Below are positions 45,728 to 53,655 of a stretch of 64,000 nucleotides of DNA, in pieces (position 1 is the stretch's first letter; every line of letters begins with the position of its first letter). The stretch covers positions 186,001-250,000 of the forward strand of contig NZ_JAEKJZ010000002.1 in NCBI RefSeq assembly GCF_017309185.1. The letters are read 5' to 3'. The notes under the pieces are model-generated. The model was not told the DNA's origin and ran no database searches. It saw only the letters and a program-made list of their open reading frames with translations. The DNA comes from Roseibium aggregatum. Lineage in GTDB: Bacteria > Pseudomonadota > Alphaproteobacteria > Rhizobiales > Stappiaceae. A program made the position numbers and the translations under genes.

Positions 45728-47491
45728 ATGCACAGCATGAAACAGGCGACAGCATTGACGGGTGTACCGGAGGCCGACAAGGCGACACGTCGGCCGACGC
45801 TTCTGCGCGTCCTCCTGAAACGCCTGTTCGGCCCGCGCGAGGCGCTGTGGCTGACACCTCTGGTGCTGCCTTACCGCTGGCCGCTGGCCGCCCTGTTCGC
45901 TTTGTCGCTTGTGACCGCCCTCGCGGCCCTGATCCCGCCTTATCTGACCAAGCTCGTCATCGACCGCGGCCTGATGGCGGGCGACAAGCAGGCGCTGGTC
46001 TTCTTCGTGGTCCTGCTGTTCGCCGTCGGCCTCGCGGCGCTCGCGCTCGGCGCCGTCAATTCGCTGCTTCACCTGCGGTTTTCCGCAAGGCTTCTGGCGG
46101 ACCTGCGCCGCGCGGCCGTGAAAACCATCTTGGCGCAGTCCCCGCGCTGGCAGGCCCGGCAGAAGACCGGCGAACTCATGAGCCGCCTCGACGGTGACGC
46201 GGGCGAGGTCCAGCAGTTCACCTTCGCTGTCCTGGTTACCGGTGCAGGCAGTCTGTTGCGGCTCTTGGGCGGGCTCGTCATGCTGTTCGTGCTCTCGCCG
46301 AAGCTCGCCGTTCTTGCCCTGGCACTTGCCCCCGTCGAGCTCTTCTTTTTCGCCCGGGCGCGGCCGCTCACCCATATGCGTGCCCGCGATGTCCGCGCGG
46401 CACGTGGTCATCTGGCCTCCAGCCTGGCCGAAACCATCGCCGGCCTGACTTCGCTTCGCGCGCTCAACGCGACACGGCAGGCCGAAGACCTGATCGACAG
46501 GCGTCAGAACGCTCTTGTCGCCGCGTTGATGTCCTCGCAGGTCTGGAGCGAGGTCACCAGGTCTGTGCCGATGGTGCTGACCGCAATCCTGCGCGGCGCG
46601 GTCTTTCTGATCGGCGGCCTTGCGGTCATCGAAGGCACCATGCCGCTCGGCTCGCTGATCGCCTTCACCGCCTATCTGGGTTTCCTGATCGGACCGATGC
46701 AGTCGCTGATCTCGCTGTGGCACGGCCAGGCCCGCATGAAGGCGGCGCTCGACCGGCTCGACCATATCATGAGCGCGCAACCGGACGTCCGCGCCCCGGA
46801 AACGCCCCTCGCCCTGCCCGCCGGACCCGGCCCGCTTGTCCTGTCCGACATTGCCTATGCGCCCACGGAAGGTGCCGCCCTGTTCACCGGCCTGAGCACC
46901 GTCATCCTGGCGGGCAGCAAGGTCCGGCTATCGGGGCCGTCCGGCGTCGGCAAATCCACTCTTTTGTCGCTATTGCAGCGGCACGACGATCCGGGCGCCG
47001 GCAGCATACTCCTGCATGGGATCGATCTGCGCCGCCTGGCCTTGAGAGACCTGCGCGAGGCGGTTGCCCTGGTGCCCCAGAAGGGACACGTCTTTTCCGG
47101 AACGCTGGCCGATAATCTGCGTCTCGGCTGCGCCCAAGCAAGCGATGAAGACATGCGCCGGGTCCTCGACCTTGTCGAACTGGCCGGCCGTTTCGAGACG
47201 GCGGGACCCGACACCCGCCTGGGCGAAGGCGGCCTGGAGCTTTCCGGCGGCGAGCGCCAGCGTCTTTGCCTTGCCCGCGCTCTCCTGCAACCGTTCCGGA
47301 TCCTCCTCCTCGACGAAAGCCTTTCGGAGGTCGATCCCGAGCGGGTCGGGCGGATTATGGCAAGAATTGACGGGACTTATAGCGAACATACGCGCATTGT
47401 CGTCACGCACAGCGACAGCGACCGCTACGGAGATTTCGACATGGAGATCGACCTGAAGACCTTCGCGCCGGGCCAGGGTGCGGCCTCATGA
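45728..47491 (+). CDS. qhpF: QhpF, ABC transporter (fused membrane and ATPase domains)
   Basis: The protein is 587 residues. The membrane domain has about six helices (residues about 40-350). The ATPase domain has Walker A GPSGVGKST (about 401-409), the signature LSGGERQRLCLARALL and Walker B ILLLDESLSEVD. This half-transporter is thought to export the modified QhpC subunit to the periplasm. Its stop overlaps the qhpE start (ATGA), coupling exporter and protease. Confidence 0.92.
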   Translation: MHSMKQATALTGVPEADKATRRPTLLRVLLKRLFGPREALWLTPLVLPYRWPLAALFALSLVTALAALIPPYLTKLVIDRGLMAGDKQALVFFVVLLFAVGLAALALGAVNSLLHLRFSARLLADLRRAAVKTILAQSPRWQARQKTGELMSRLDGDAGEVQQFTFAVLVTGAGSLLRLLGGLVMLFVLSPKLAVLALALAPVELFFFARARPLTHMRARDVRAARGHLASSLAETIAGLTSLRALNATRQAEDLIDRRQNALVAALMSSQVWSEVTRSVPMVLTAILRGAVFLIGGLAVIEGTMPLGSLIAFTAYLGFLIGPMQSLISLWHGQARMKAALDRLDHIMSAQPDVRAPETPLALPAGPGPLVLSDIAYAPTEGAALFTGLSTVILAGSKVRLSGPSGVGKSTLLSLLQRHDDPGAGSILLHGIDLRRLALRDLREAVALVPQKGHVFSGTLADNLRLGCAQASDEDMRRVLDLVELAGRFETAGPDTRLGEGGLELSGGERQRLCLARALLQPFRILLLDESLSEVDPERVGRIMARIDGTYSEHTRIVVTHSDSDRYGDFDMEIDLKTFAPGQGAAS

Positions 47492-48147
47492 TCCGCGTCG
47501 GACTGATCGACGGCGCCCTGCCGCCGGACTGGCCGGGAGTGACGGTCCGACGCCGGTTCTGCACGATCGACGGTGCCGACCTGTCCCGAAAACACGCCTC
47601 GGCCATGGCCACCACCATCGGCGCCTATTGCGAGGATTTCAAGATTATCAATGCCGTGGTCTTTCCCGGCTCTCTTTCAACCACGCTCGGCATGGTCTGC
47701 GACGCACTCGAATGGCTGGGCGACGACCCGCCGGACATCGTCCTGTGCTCTTTCGGCTCGGCACGGGCTTCCGTCGAGCTTTCTGTCATGACGTCCCGCC
47801 TGCAAAACGGCGGCAGTCTTGTCGTCGCCTCGGCGCCTGCCAGAGGCGACCCTGTCTACCCCGCCGCCTATCCGGATGTCATATCGGTGCAGGGCGATGC
47901 CCGCTGCGGACCGGGTGAGATCTCGCGTCTCGATCTGCCGCAGGCTACCTTCGGGGCCTGCCCGCAGGCGCTTGGTGTGCCGGAGATCCGAGGAGCGAGC
48001 GCCGCAGCCGCCCATGCCGCCGGGCTTTTGGCGCAAAGCGGCGCCACTTCCGCGCCTGTGGCCGCCGGCGATCTTCTTCAGCATGTCCGCTACACCGGGC
48101 GTGAACGCAAATCGCCGGAGCTGAAGCCGGAGCCACAGCCCGCCTGA
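47488..48147 (+). CDS. qhpE: QhpE, subtilisin-like leader protease
   Basis: The protein is 219 residues, a minimal subtilase. The catalytic triad is visible as Asp8 (GLIDGAL), His36 (KHASAMA) and Ser171 (RGASAAAAHAAG). In the known system QhpE removes the QhpC leader in the cytoplasm after cross-linking and before export. No signal peptide is present, as expected. It is the last gene of the operon. Confidence 0.92.
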   Translation: MIRVGLIDGALPPDWPGVTVRRRFCTIDGADLSRKHASAMATTIGAYCEDFKIINAVVFPGSLSTTLGMVCDALEWLGDDPPDIVLCSFGSARASVELSVMTSRLQNGGSLVVASAPARGDPVYPAAYPDVISVQGDARCGPGEISRLDLPQATFGACPQALGVPEIRGASAAAAHAAGLLAQSGATSAPVAAGDLLQHVRYTGRERKSPELKPEPQPA

Positions 48148-48163
48148 AGCCCGCTTGCGCGTC

Positions 48164-48343
48164 TCAGTCTTTCTGGAGCTTCGCCGCGATCCTGGAATGC
48201 AGATCCGCCATCTGTTTCTGGTCGAAGCCGGTCAATGTCGAGCACTCGCTTTCGGAAATACCGTTGGCCATGTAGTTGAGAGCGTTGGCCAGCGCGACGA
48301 GTTCGTCCTTGCTGAAGCCGATTTCAATGGTTGACGAAGTCAT
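48164..48343 (-). CDS. Small protein of unknown function
   Basis: The protein is 59 residues, mostly helical by pattern (SKDELVALANALNYMANG, QKQMADLHSRIAAKLQ). The start at 48343 is supported by GAGGA 5 bases upstream. It is the last and smallest gene of the minus-strand cluster 48164-50613, but a terminator-like hairpin separates it from the gene above, so it may have its own transcript. It ends 16 bases from the convergent qhpE stop. No family was recognised. Confidence 0.6.
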   Translation of the reverse strand: MTSSTIEIGFSKDELVALANALNYMANGISESECSTLTGFDQKQMADLHSRIAAKLQKD

Positions 48344-48376
48344 GGGGTCCTCGACGGTGATCGGAAGAAACAAGAA

Positions 48377-48401
48377 ACCTGCCGGCACCGGTCCGGCAGG
48401 T
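48377..48401 (-). terminator. Terminator-like hairpin within the unknown cluster
   Basis: A perfect 9-base stem (acctgccgg at 48377-48385, ccggcaggt at 48393-48401) lies between the secreted-protein gene and the 59-residue gene. On the minus strand it is followed by TTCTTGTTTC; on the plus strand gtcttttcc follows. Confidence 0.7.
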
Positions 48402-48514
48402 GTCTTTTCCAGGCTGGACCGGGACAGGTGCTGCTGGAACAAGAAGTGTAATACCAAGTCTCATTGAGTGGGACTCATCTGTCGAGTCCGGCCCCCTGCC
48501 CGACCGGCCTCGTT

Positions 48515-48949
48515 TCAGTTCAGATTGTCGTAATAGGTCATGCCGGAGGTCGGGCGAAACGCCGTGCCGCAGTCGAGAGGCTTCAGATTGGTGATGATGA
48601 CCGTTCCGGTCGTCGCGTCCCAATAGCCGTGACGGTTGTTCGCAAGGGCCTTGTCCGCCGTCGGCGCATTCAGAATTCCCTCCAGAAACACCGCGAAGCC
48701 GGCCGCACTGCCAATCGTTGGCAACGGAAAAGCCAGTCCGGCGATGTCCGTACCGTGCACGAATTCCGCGTGATGTTTCACAAAGGCATGCCCGTGCGCG
48801 ATATCGGTTGCGAAATCGTGATTGGTCGCGGCCGTGCAGTTGTTGACCGCATGGGCCGGGGTTGGCCAGGCGGTAACCGTTACCACCGCTGCCGTCACAC
48901 CCGCCAGGGCAATGGCAGCCAGGGCGGATTTGAACCTGTTGGTACGCAT
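48515..48949 (-). CDS. Secreted protein of unknown function
   Basis: The protein is 144 residues with a signal peptide (LAAIALAGVTAAVVTVTAW...AHA, cleavage near residue 34) and two Cys residues in the mature part. The C-terminal half (NNRHGYWDATTGTVIITNLKPLDCGTAFRP...YYDNL) looks like a compact alpha/beta domain with conserved-looking His, Asp and Tyr. The general style recalls small secreted enzymes or toxin domains, but I cannot name a family. GGAAC precedes the ATG. It follows the 227-residue gene after 18 bases. Confidence 0.65.
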   Translation of the reverse strand: MRTNRFKSALAAIALAGVTAAVVTVTAWPTPAHAVNNCTAATNHDFATDIAHGHAFVKHHAEFVHGTDIAGLAFPLPTIGSAAGFAVFLEGILNAPTADKALANNRHGYWDATTGTVIITNLKPLDCGTAFRPTSGMTYYDNLN

Positions 48950-48967
48950 TTGCTGTTCCTTTCCAGT

Positions 48968-49651
48968 TCAAGTGTCAATCGTGAAGGTCTTCAAGAGACC
49001 AGCCTGTGAGAGGTCGGTGATCAGGCCGGCCTGCGTTTCCTCGTCCACAAACTTGCGGGCGGTATCGGGCGATCCGAGTTGGTATCCGTTCCAGGCGACA
49101 TCCACCGTTAGGGAAATGTTGAAGGTGCTTCCGAAAACGCCCGACTTCTTCTCCTTGCGCAGAACGAAACCCGTCTTGACGAAATTGAGCGAGGGCGCGT
49201 CGCTCACCGCCGCGTTGACCAGACCGAAACTGATGGTGGGACGAACGCTTGGACCTTCGCCCGGCTGCGCGACGATTGCGTCGAAGATCTTGTCCAGGGG
49301 CGGTTCGAAAAACGCCCTGAACGCCGCTTTGAAGGCCTCGTCCAGACCAAGCGTTTCCAGCACTTGCGCGGCGGCGAGGTCCACCAGATCCACGCTTGCG
49401 CTGTCCTCGTCCGCGACAATCTCGCTTGCGGAATTGGACGAAATATTCGCGGCCGTCAGGCCGGGAAGATTGCTCATGGCTTTCTGGAGGGCGCTTGTGC
49501 CCTCGGAGGCCGGCTGTCCGGCCACGTAATGGGCGGCAATGCCGAGGTAATTCACCAGCAGACGCTGCTGTTCAGCCAGGTCCTTGCCTGGCTTCTGCAA
49601 ACGCAACAGAACGTATCCGGGCTGGTAACCCGTCAATTCGGCCTTGGACAT
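48968..49651 (-). CDS. Unknown protein, helical N-half and beta-rich C-half
   Basis: The protein is 227 residues with no signal peptide. Residues about 22-125 are rich in amphipathic helices (AAAQVLETLGLDEAFKAAFRAFF near 93-115). Residues about 136-192 look beta-rich (SFGLVNAAV, FNISLTVDVAW). The same layout occurs in the 293-residue protein encoded directly upstream. I recognise no family. A GGGAGC ribosome site lies before the ATG. Confidence 0.65.
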   Translation of the reverse strand: MSKAELTGYQPGYVLLRLQKPGKDLAEQQRLLVNYLGIAAHYVAGQPASEGTSALQKAMSNLPGLTAANISSNSASEIVADEDSASVDLVDLAAAQVLETLGLDEAFKAAFRAFFEPPLDKIFDAIVAQPGEGPSVRPTISFGLVNAAVSDAPSLNFVKTGFVLRKEKKSGVFGSTFNISLTVDVAWNGYQLGSPDTARKFVDEETQAGLITDLSQAGLLKTFTIDT

Positions 49652-49731
49652 GAGAAGCTCCCGTCGTGATCTGAAGCCGAAAGGAAGACTTCCCGCTTCA
49701 GAACGCGTTGTCTTGGATGCGCGGGCGTCGG

Positions 49732-50613
49732 CTAGTTTTTCGTCGCCGCGTTGGAACCAAAGAAGTTCTTCGCCTTGGTGATGTCGTCCTTGGTCGAGCC
49801 GGTGATGACGGCGTCCCAGTCATCCTTGTTCTTCTTGTTGGCGGGATTGTTCATGGTGGCCCAGTTCAGGAGCAAGGACCCCTTCTGGTACTTGAAATCG
49901 AAGTCGAACTCTTCCGCCGAACCGCAGGTCGAATAGACCGTCTTTTCCTTCTCGGTGAACGAGATGAAGTAATATTCGGCAACGCTCTTCAGCTCCCAGA
50001 TTCTGGCTGAATTCAGGATCGGCTGATAGCTGAAAGACAGGTGATAGGTGTTCATTTCCTTGTATTTGGACTTGATCCCCGCGGAGATCTGGTCGCCCAA
50101 GGACGTGAGAAACGATCCGAAGGCCGGCGCGATGGCTTCAGCCGCGGCCCAGGTTATGAGGTTTTCAAGGAATTTGGTCGCAATCTGGATGCCCTTTATG
50201 TGCTCCTGATAGCGGTAACTGGTGATATCCGTGGGCGTGTAGAACTCCGCCGGAATGTTGCTGAGCGGCGCCTGCCAGTTGTTCGGATCCGCCCACTTGT
50301 CCGGCTGCCGCTGATAATTGTGGGTCATCCAGGCGGTGACCAGACCCAGGCCCGATTGCAGGTAAAACTGCTGATCCGACAAAAGCTTGGCGAACACCTT
50401 CTTTTCCTCCTCCGGAAGATCGTCGGGAATTGTGCCGTTGAATTGCAGCACCGAACCGGTGGTGTTCTGGTCAGCCTGAAACATTTGCGGCGTCTGGCCC
50501 TGCGGATCTTCCGCAAGAGCCAGTTCCGCCGCCGCCAGCAGACTGTGCCGGGCTGGAGAGGGAACGAAAAAGGTACTGGCATTTGAGATCTTTTCGGCGA
50601 GTGCGGCACTCAT
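49732..50613 (-). CDS. Unknown protein with amphipathic helical centre and beta-rich C-half
   Basis: The protein is 293 residues with no signal peptide. Residues about 138-185 form a long amphipathic to hydrophobic helical stretch (IATKFLENLITWAAAEAIA, GSFLTSLGDQISAGI). Residues about 188-255 look like beta strands (YHLSFSYQPIL, AEYYFISFTEKEKTVYS, FDFDFKYQKG). The Lys/Asn-rich tail is hydrophilic. It is the first gene of the unknown cluster; GGGAGG lies 6-7 bases before the ATG. No family was recognised. Confidence 0.65.
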   Translation of the reverse strand: MSAALAEKISNASTFFVPSPARHSLLAAAELALAEDPQGQTPQMFQADQNTTGSVLQFNGTIPDDLPEEEKKVFAKLLSDQQFYLQSGLGLVTAWMTHNYQRQPDKWADPNNWQAPLSNIPAEFYTPTDITSYRYQEHIKGIQIATKFLENLITWAAAEAIAPAFGSFLTSLGDQISAGIKSKYKEMNTYHLSFSYQPILNSARIWELKSVAEYYFISFTEKEKTVYSTCGSAEEFDFDFKYQKGSLLLNWATMNNPANKKNKDDWDAVITGSTKDDITKAKNFFGSNAATKN

Positions 50614-50747
50614 GAGAACCTCCCGTCATGGAGTTGCATTTCTGAAATCTTCATCTCGAAGATGCATCAACCATAAGATGCGCTCAGCCCGGCGCCTGTT
50701 CCCTGGGGAACAGCTGCACGACTTTTTCGTCCGCCCTTGCACCGCCC

Positions 50748-51431
50748 TCAAACGGGTGCCGCGAAGCTTTCCAGAATGTCGGGATTGACGAGCTGAATCC
50801 GGCCGGCCTCGATCCTGATCGCACCCGCGGCCTTGAAAACCTGCAGATGCTGGTTGACCTTGGGACGTGTCGCATTTGTGAGAAAGGCCAGCTTTTCCTG
50901 GGAAAGAAACACCGGCGTCAGGTTAAGGAGCGCAGGCTGCATTTTCAGGAAGACAAGCAACTGGCGCGCGAGCCTCTCCCGCAAGGAACAAAGCGCAAGC
51001 ATCTCCGCCGTTCCGGTCGCGGCCGCATATCTCTCCAGGAGGAGGTTTCGCAAGGACTGGTTGAAAGCCGCATCGCTGTCCAGCGCTTTCAGAGCATCGT
51101 GCTCGATGCACAAGGCGAGCGTCGGCTTTTCGGCGATCAGATCGGCCCGGCTTGCGAAGCCCGTCGCCGTCGCGGTCAGGCCGGCGATATCTCCGTCCAT
51201 ATAAAAGGCAAGAATGAACTCCCGGCCAAAAGCCGACGTCAGACTGACTTTCGCCAGCCCGGTCACGATCAGGATGAGCGTCTTGCTGGTCGTTCCTTTC
51301 GAGAGAAGATACCTGCCTTTGTAATAGGTTCGGCTGACCGACCGCGACGCCAGAAAGTCCTTTGCATAGCTGTCGAGGTCCCGGAAGAGGCGGTTTCTTG
51401 AAATGATCGTCAGCCGATCTTCATGATTCAC
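50748..51431 (-). CDS. Crp/Fnr family transcriptional regulator
   Basis: The protein is 227 residues from GTG 51431, with GGGGGG 6 bases upstream; a GTG at 51449 is an alternative. Residues about 15-130 form a cyclic-nucleotide-binding-like beta barrel (YYKGRYLLSKGTTSKTLILIVTGLAKVSL). Residues about 145-215 form a winged helix with SQEKLAFLTNATRPKVNQHLQVFKAAGAI. It lacks the N-terminal Cys cluster of FNR, so it is not an obvious oxygen sensor. It lies upstream of the four unknown genes on the same strand, 134 bases away, and is divergent from the iron-uptake operon. Confidence 0.88.
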   Translation of the reverse strand: MNHEDRLTIISRNRLFRDLDSYAKDFLASRSVSRTYYKGRYLLSKGTTSKTLILIVTGLAKVSLTSAFGREFILAFYMDGDIAGLTATATGFASRADLIAEKPTLALCIEHDALKALDSDAAFNQSLRNLLLERYAAATGTAEMLALCSLRERLARQLLVFLKMQPALLNLTPVFLSQEKLAFLTNATRPKVNQHLQVFKAAGAIRIEAGRIQLVNPDILESFAAPV

Positions 51432-51739
51432 GGCATGCCCCCCAAGCACTCCCCGAACCGGAAACGCCCTGCCTTGCTTTACCCAACGTAATCAGATACT
51501 CAACTCTAGTTAAAGATGCGTTCTTTTCATTTTCAATTTTAAAGTTAATCACATTCACGACAAGGGGGCGGCGGTTTTTCGGCGCAGCCGACGCGGATCT
51601 CTTGATTGTACTTGAAGATTTTGGCATTGCTTGCGACGCACCGCGGCCCGGCGAAAAGCCGACAGCCCGCAGCCGACTTACCTTTCGCTCAGCCAAACCA
51701 AAGGGTTAGCCAGGCGGCATCGAACGCGTGGAGTTTGAT
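51432..51739. promoter_or_regulatory. AT-rich divergent spacer between the Crp/Fnr gene and the iron-uptake operon
   Basis: The segment 51480-51565 is strongly AT-rich compared with its surroundings and should hold both promoters. I could not identify a clear Fur, RirA, Irr or Crp site by eye. Confidence 0.4.
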
Positions 51740-52663
51740 ATGCCCAGAACCCTTTTGCATGCGTTTATGGCGGCGCTATGCGCACTCACCGCTCTTCAGC
51801 CCCTCCAGGCCGAACCGGTGACCGTGGAGACGGCCCGAGGCCCGGTGAACGTTGCCGAAATCCCGAAAAAGATCGTCGTTTACGACATCGCCGCCCTCGA
51901 CACGCTGACCGCTCTCGGTGTCGAAATCGCGGGAACTCCGGACAATGTCTATGTCGACTACCTCGACGAAGTCCGCGCCGCCGCCGAGCCGGTGGGAACG
52001 CTGTTCGAACCGGATTTCGAAGCCGTTTATGCGCTTCAGGCGGACCTGATCGTCACCGGAGCGCGGTCTTCGAAGCAGACGGAGGCCCTCGCCGAGCTCG
52101 CTCCAACCATCGACATGACCATTTCCGGCGACCGGCTCGTCGAACAGGCCCGGGCCCGTCTAGCGGCCTATGGCGCATTGTTCGGCAAGCAGGAGCTGGC
52201 CGCCAAGCTGGATGCGGACCTGCAGGCTTCCATCGACACCGTCAAAAACGCCGCGAAAGGCGCGGGCAAGGCTCTGATCGTTCTGACCAACGGGCCCAAG
52301 ATCAGCGTTTACGGGCCCGGCTCGCGTTTCGGCTGGATGCACACGGATCTGGGCATTGAACCGGCTTCGGCGGATATCCACGCCTCCAATCATGGCGAAG
52401 CTGTCTCGTTCGAATTCATCCGCGATCTCAATCCGGATTGGCTTCTGGTCGTCGATCGCGCGTCCGCCGTCGGCGCGAATTCCGCGAGCGCGAAAGCAAC
52501 GCTGGACAATCAGCTGGTCGCCGAAACAACGGCCTGGAAAAAGGGTCAGGTGATTTATCTCGATCCGGGCAGGATCTACATCTCCTCTGGAGGCTACCAG
52601 GCGCTTCAGGCAACCCTTGGCGAGCTGGCCGACGGTCTGAGCGGACAGGCCGGGAGCCAGTGA
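51740..52663 (+). CDS. Siderophore ABC transporter substrate-binding protein (FatB/VctP-like)
   Basis: The protein is 307 residues. The start at 51740 is supported by GGAG 6 bases upstream and opens a signal peptide (LLHAFMAALCALTALQPLQA, cleavage near residue 25). There is no lipobox Cys, as expected for a soluble Gram-negative periplasmic protein. The class III fold is indicated by IPKKIVVYDIAALDTLTALGVEIAG and DLIVTGARSSKQTEAL. Family relatives bind iron complexed with catecholate siderophores such as petrobactin or vibriobactin. Its stop overlaps the permease start (GTGA). Confidence 0.9.
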   Translation: MPRTLLHAFMAALCALTALQPLQAEPVTVETARGPVNVAEIPKKIVVYDIAALDTLTALGVEIAGTPDNVYVDYLDEVRAAAEPVGTLFEPDFEAVYALQADLIVTGARSSKQTEALAELAPTIDMTISGDRLVEQARARLAAYGALFGKQELAAKLDADLQASIDTVKNAAKGAGKALIVLTNGPKISVYGPGSRFGWMHTDLGIEPASADIHASNHGEAVSFEFIRDLNPDWLLVVDRASAVGANSASAKATLDNQLVAETTAWKKGQVIYLDPGRIYISSGGYQALQATLGELADGLSGQAGSQ

Positions 52664-53655
52664 CCCGAACGCGGGACCGGTCAAAACGTCTTCAGGGCGT
52701 CCCGGCAGGCCTTTTCTGGCTTGCCGGGCCGGTTCTTGCCGGATTGGTCGTCGCCAGCCTTTTGACCGGCGTTGCCGATCTCGATCTCGACGGACGGTTT
52801 TCCGGCGAGGCCGTCGAGCTGTTGCTGGTCAGCCGGCTGCCTCGTACGCTGGCAGCCCTGTTGTCCGGCGCTTCGCTCGCCGTGGCCGGGACAATCATGC
52901 AAATGCTGGCGCGCAACCGGTTTGTCGAACCCACGACGGCCGGGACCGCGGAATGCGCAGCCCTTGGCCTGCTGCTGGTCACGCTGCTTCTCCCCTCCTC
53001 CTCCCTGTTCATCAAGATGATCGTGGCAAGCGCCAGCGCCCTGGCCGGCACAGCGCTCTTCGTGACGCTGATCCGGAGGCTGCCGCCGACACAGCCGTTG
53101 ATGATTCCGCTGACAGGCATCGTTTTCGGCAGTGTTGTCGGCTCTGTCGTGATGTTTATCGCCTACGAGACAGACCTTCTGCAATATGCCGGGGTCTGGA
53201 TGACCGGTGAGTTCTCGGGCGTCGTCAAGGGACGCTACGAGCTCTTGTGGGGATCGGGCGCCGCTCTGGTGATCGCCTATGTCTTCGCCGACCGGTTCAC
53301 GATTGCCGGTATGGGCAAGGACGTGTCCGTCAGTCTCGGCCTCAACTACCGGCAGGTCCTTTGGATCGGATTGCTGATCGTTTCGCAGATCACCGCCTTT
53401 ACGGTCATCACGGTCGGCATGCTGCCTTTCGTCGGACTTGTGGTCCCGAACATCGTGCGCCGTACAATGGGCGACAACACGCGCCAGGTGCTGCCGCTGG
53501 TCGCCCTGACCGGCGGCGCGCTTGTGCTGGCCAGCGACGTGATCGGCCGCCTGATCCGCTACCCTTACGAAATCCCGGCCGCCACGATCTTCGGCGTCGC
53601 AGGCACGGCGATTTTCCTCTGGCTTCTGTTTTCCAGGCAGGCGCAGCGTGGGTAG
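52660..53655 (+). CDS. Iron-siderophore ABC permease (FecCD family), first subunit
   Basis: The protein is 331 residues from GTG 52660, overlapping the binding-protein gene by 4 bases. About nine membrane helices are visible. Family phrases are SRLPRTLAALLSGASLAVAGTIMQMLARNRFVEPTTAG and GMLPFVGLVVPNIVRRTMGDNTRQVLP. It pairs with the next protein to form the inner-membrane channel. Confidence 0.92.
   Translation: MTRTRDRSKRLQGVPAGLFWLAGPVLAGLVVASLLTGVADLDLDGRFSGEAVELLLVSRLPRTLAALLSGASLAVAGTIMQMLARNRFVEPTTAGTAECAALGLLLVTLLLPSSSLFIKMIVASASALAGTALFVTLIRRLPPTQPLMIPLTGIVFGSVVGSVVMFIAYETDLLQYAGVWMTGEFSGVVKGRYELLWGSGAALVIAYVFADRFTIAGMGKDVSVSLGLNYRQVLWIGLLIVSQITAFTVITVGMLPFVGLVVPNIVRRTMGDNTRQVLPLVALTGGALVLASDVIGRLIRYPYEIPAATIFGVAGTAIFLWLLFSRQAQRG

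Noticed and set aside
48164..51431. Phage-defence or toxin-immunity system
   Set aside because: No nuclease, ATPase, methyltransferase or known toxin motif was seen in these proteins; kept only as an uncharacterised cluster.
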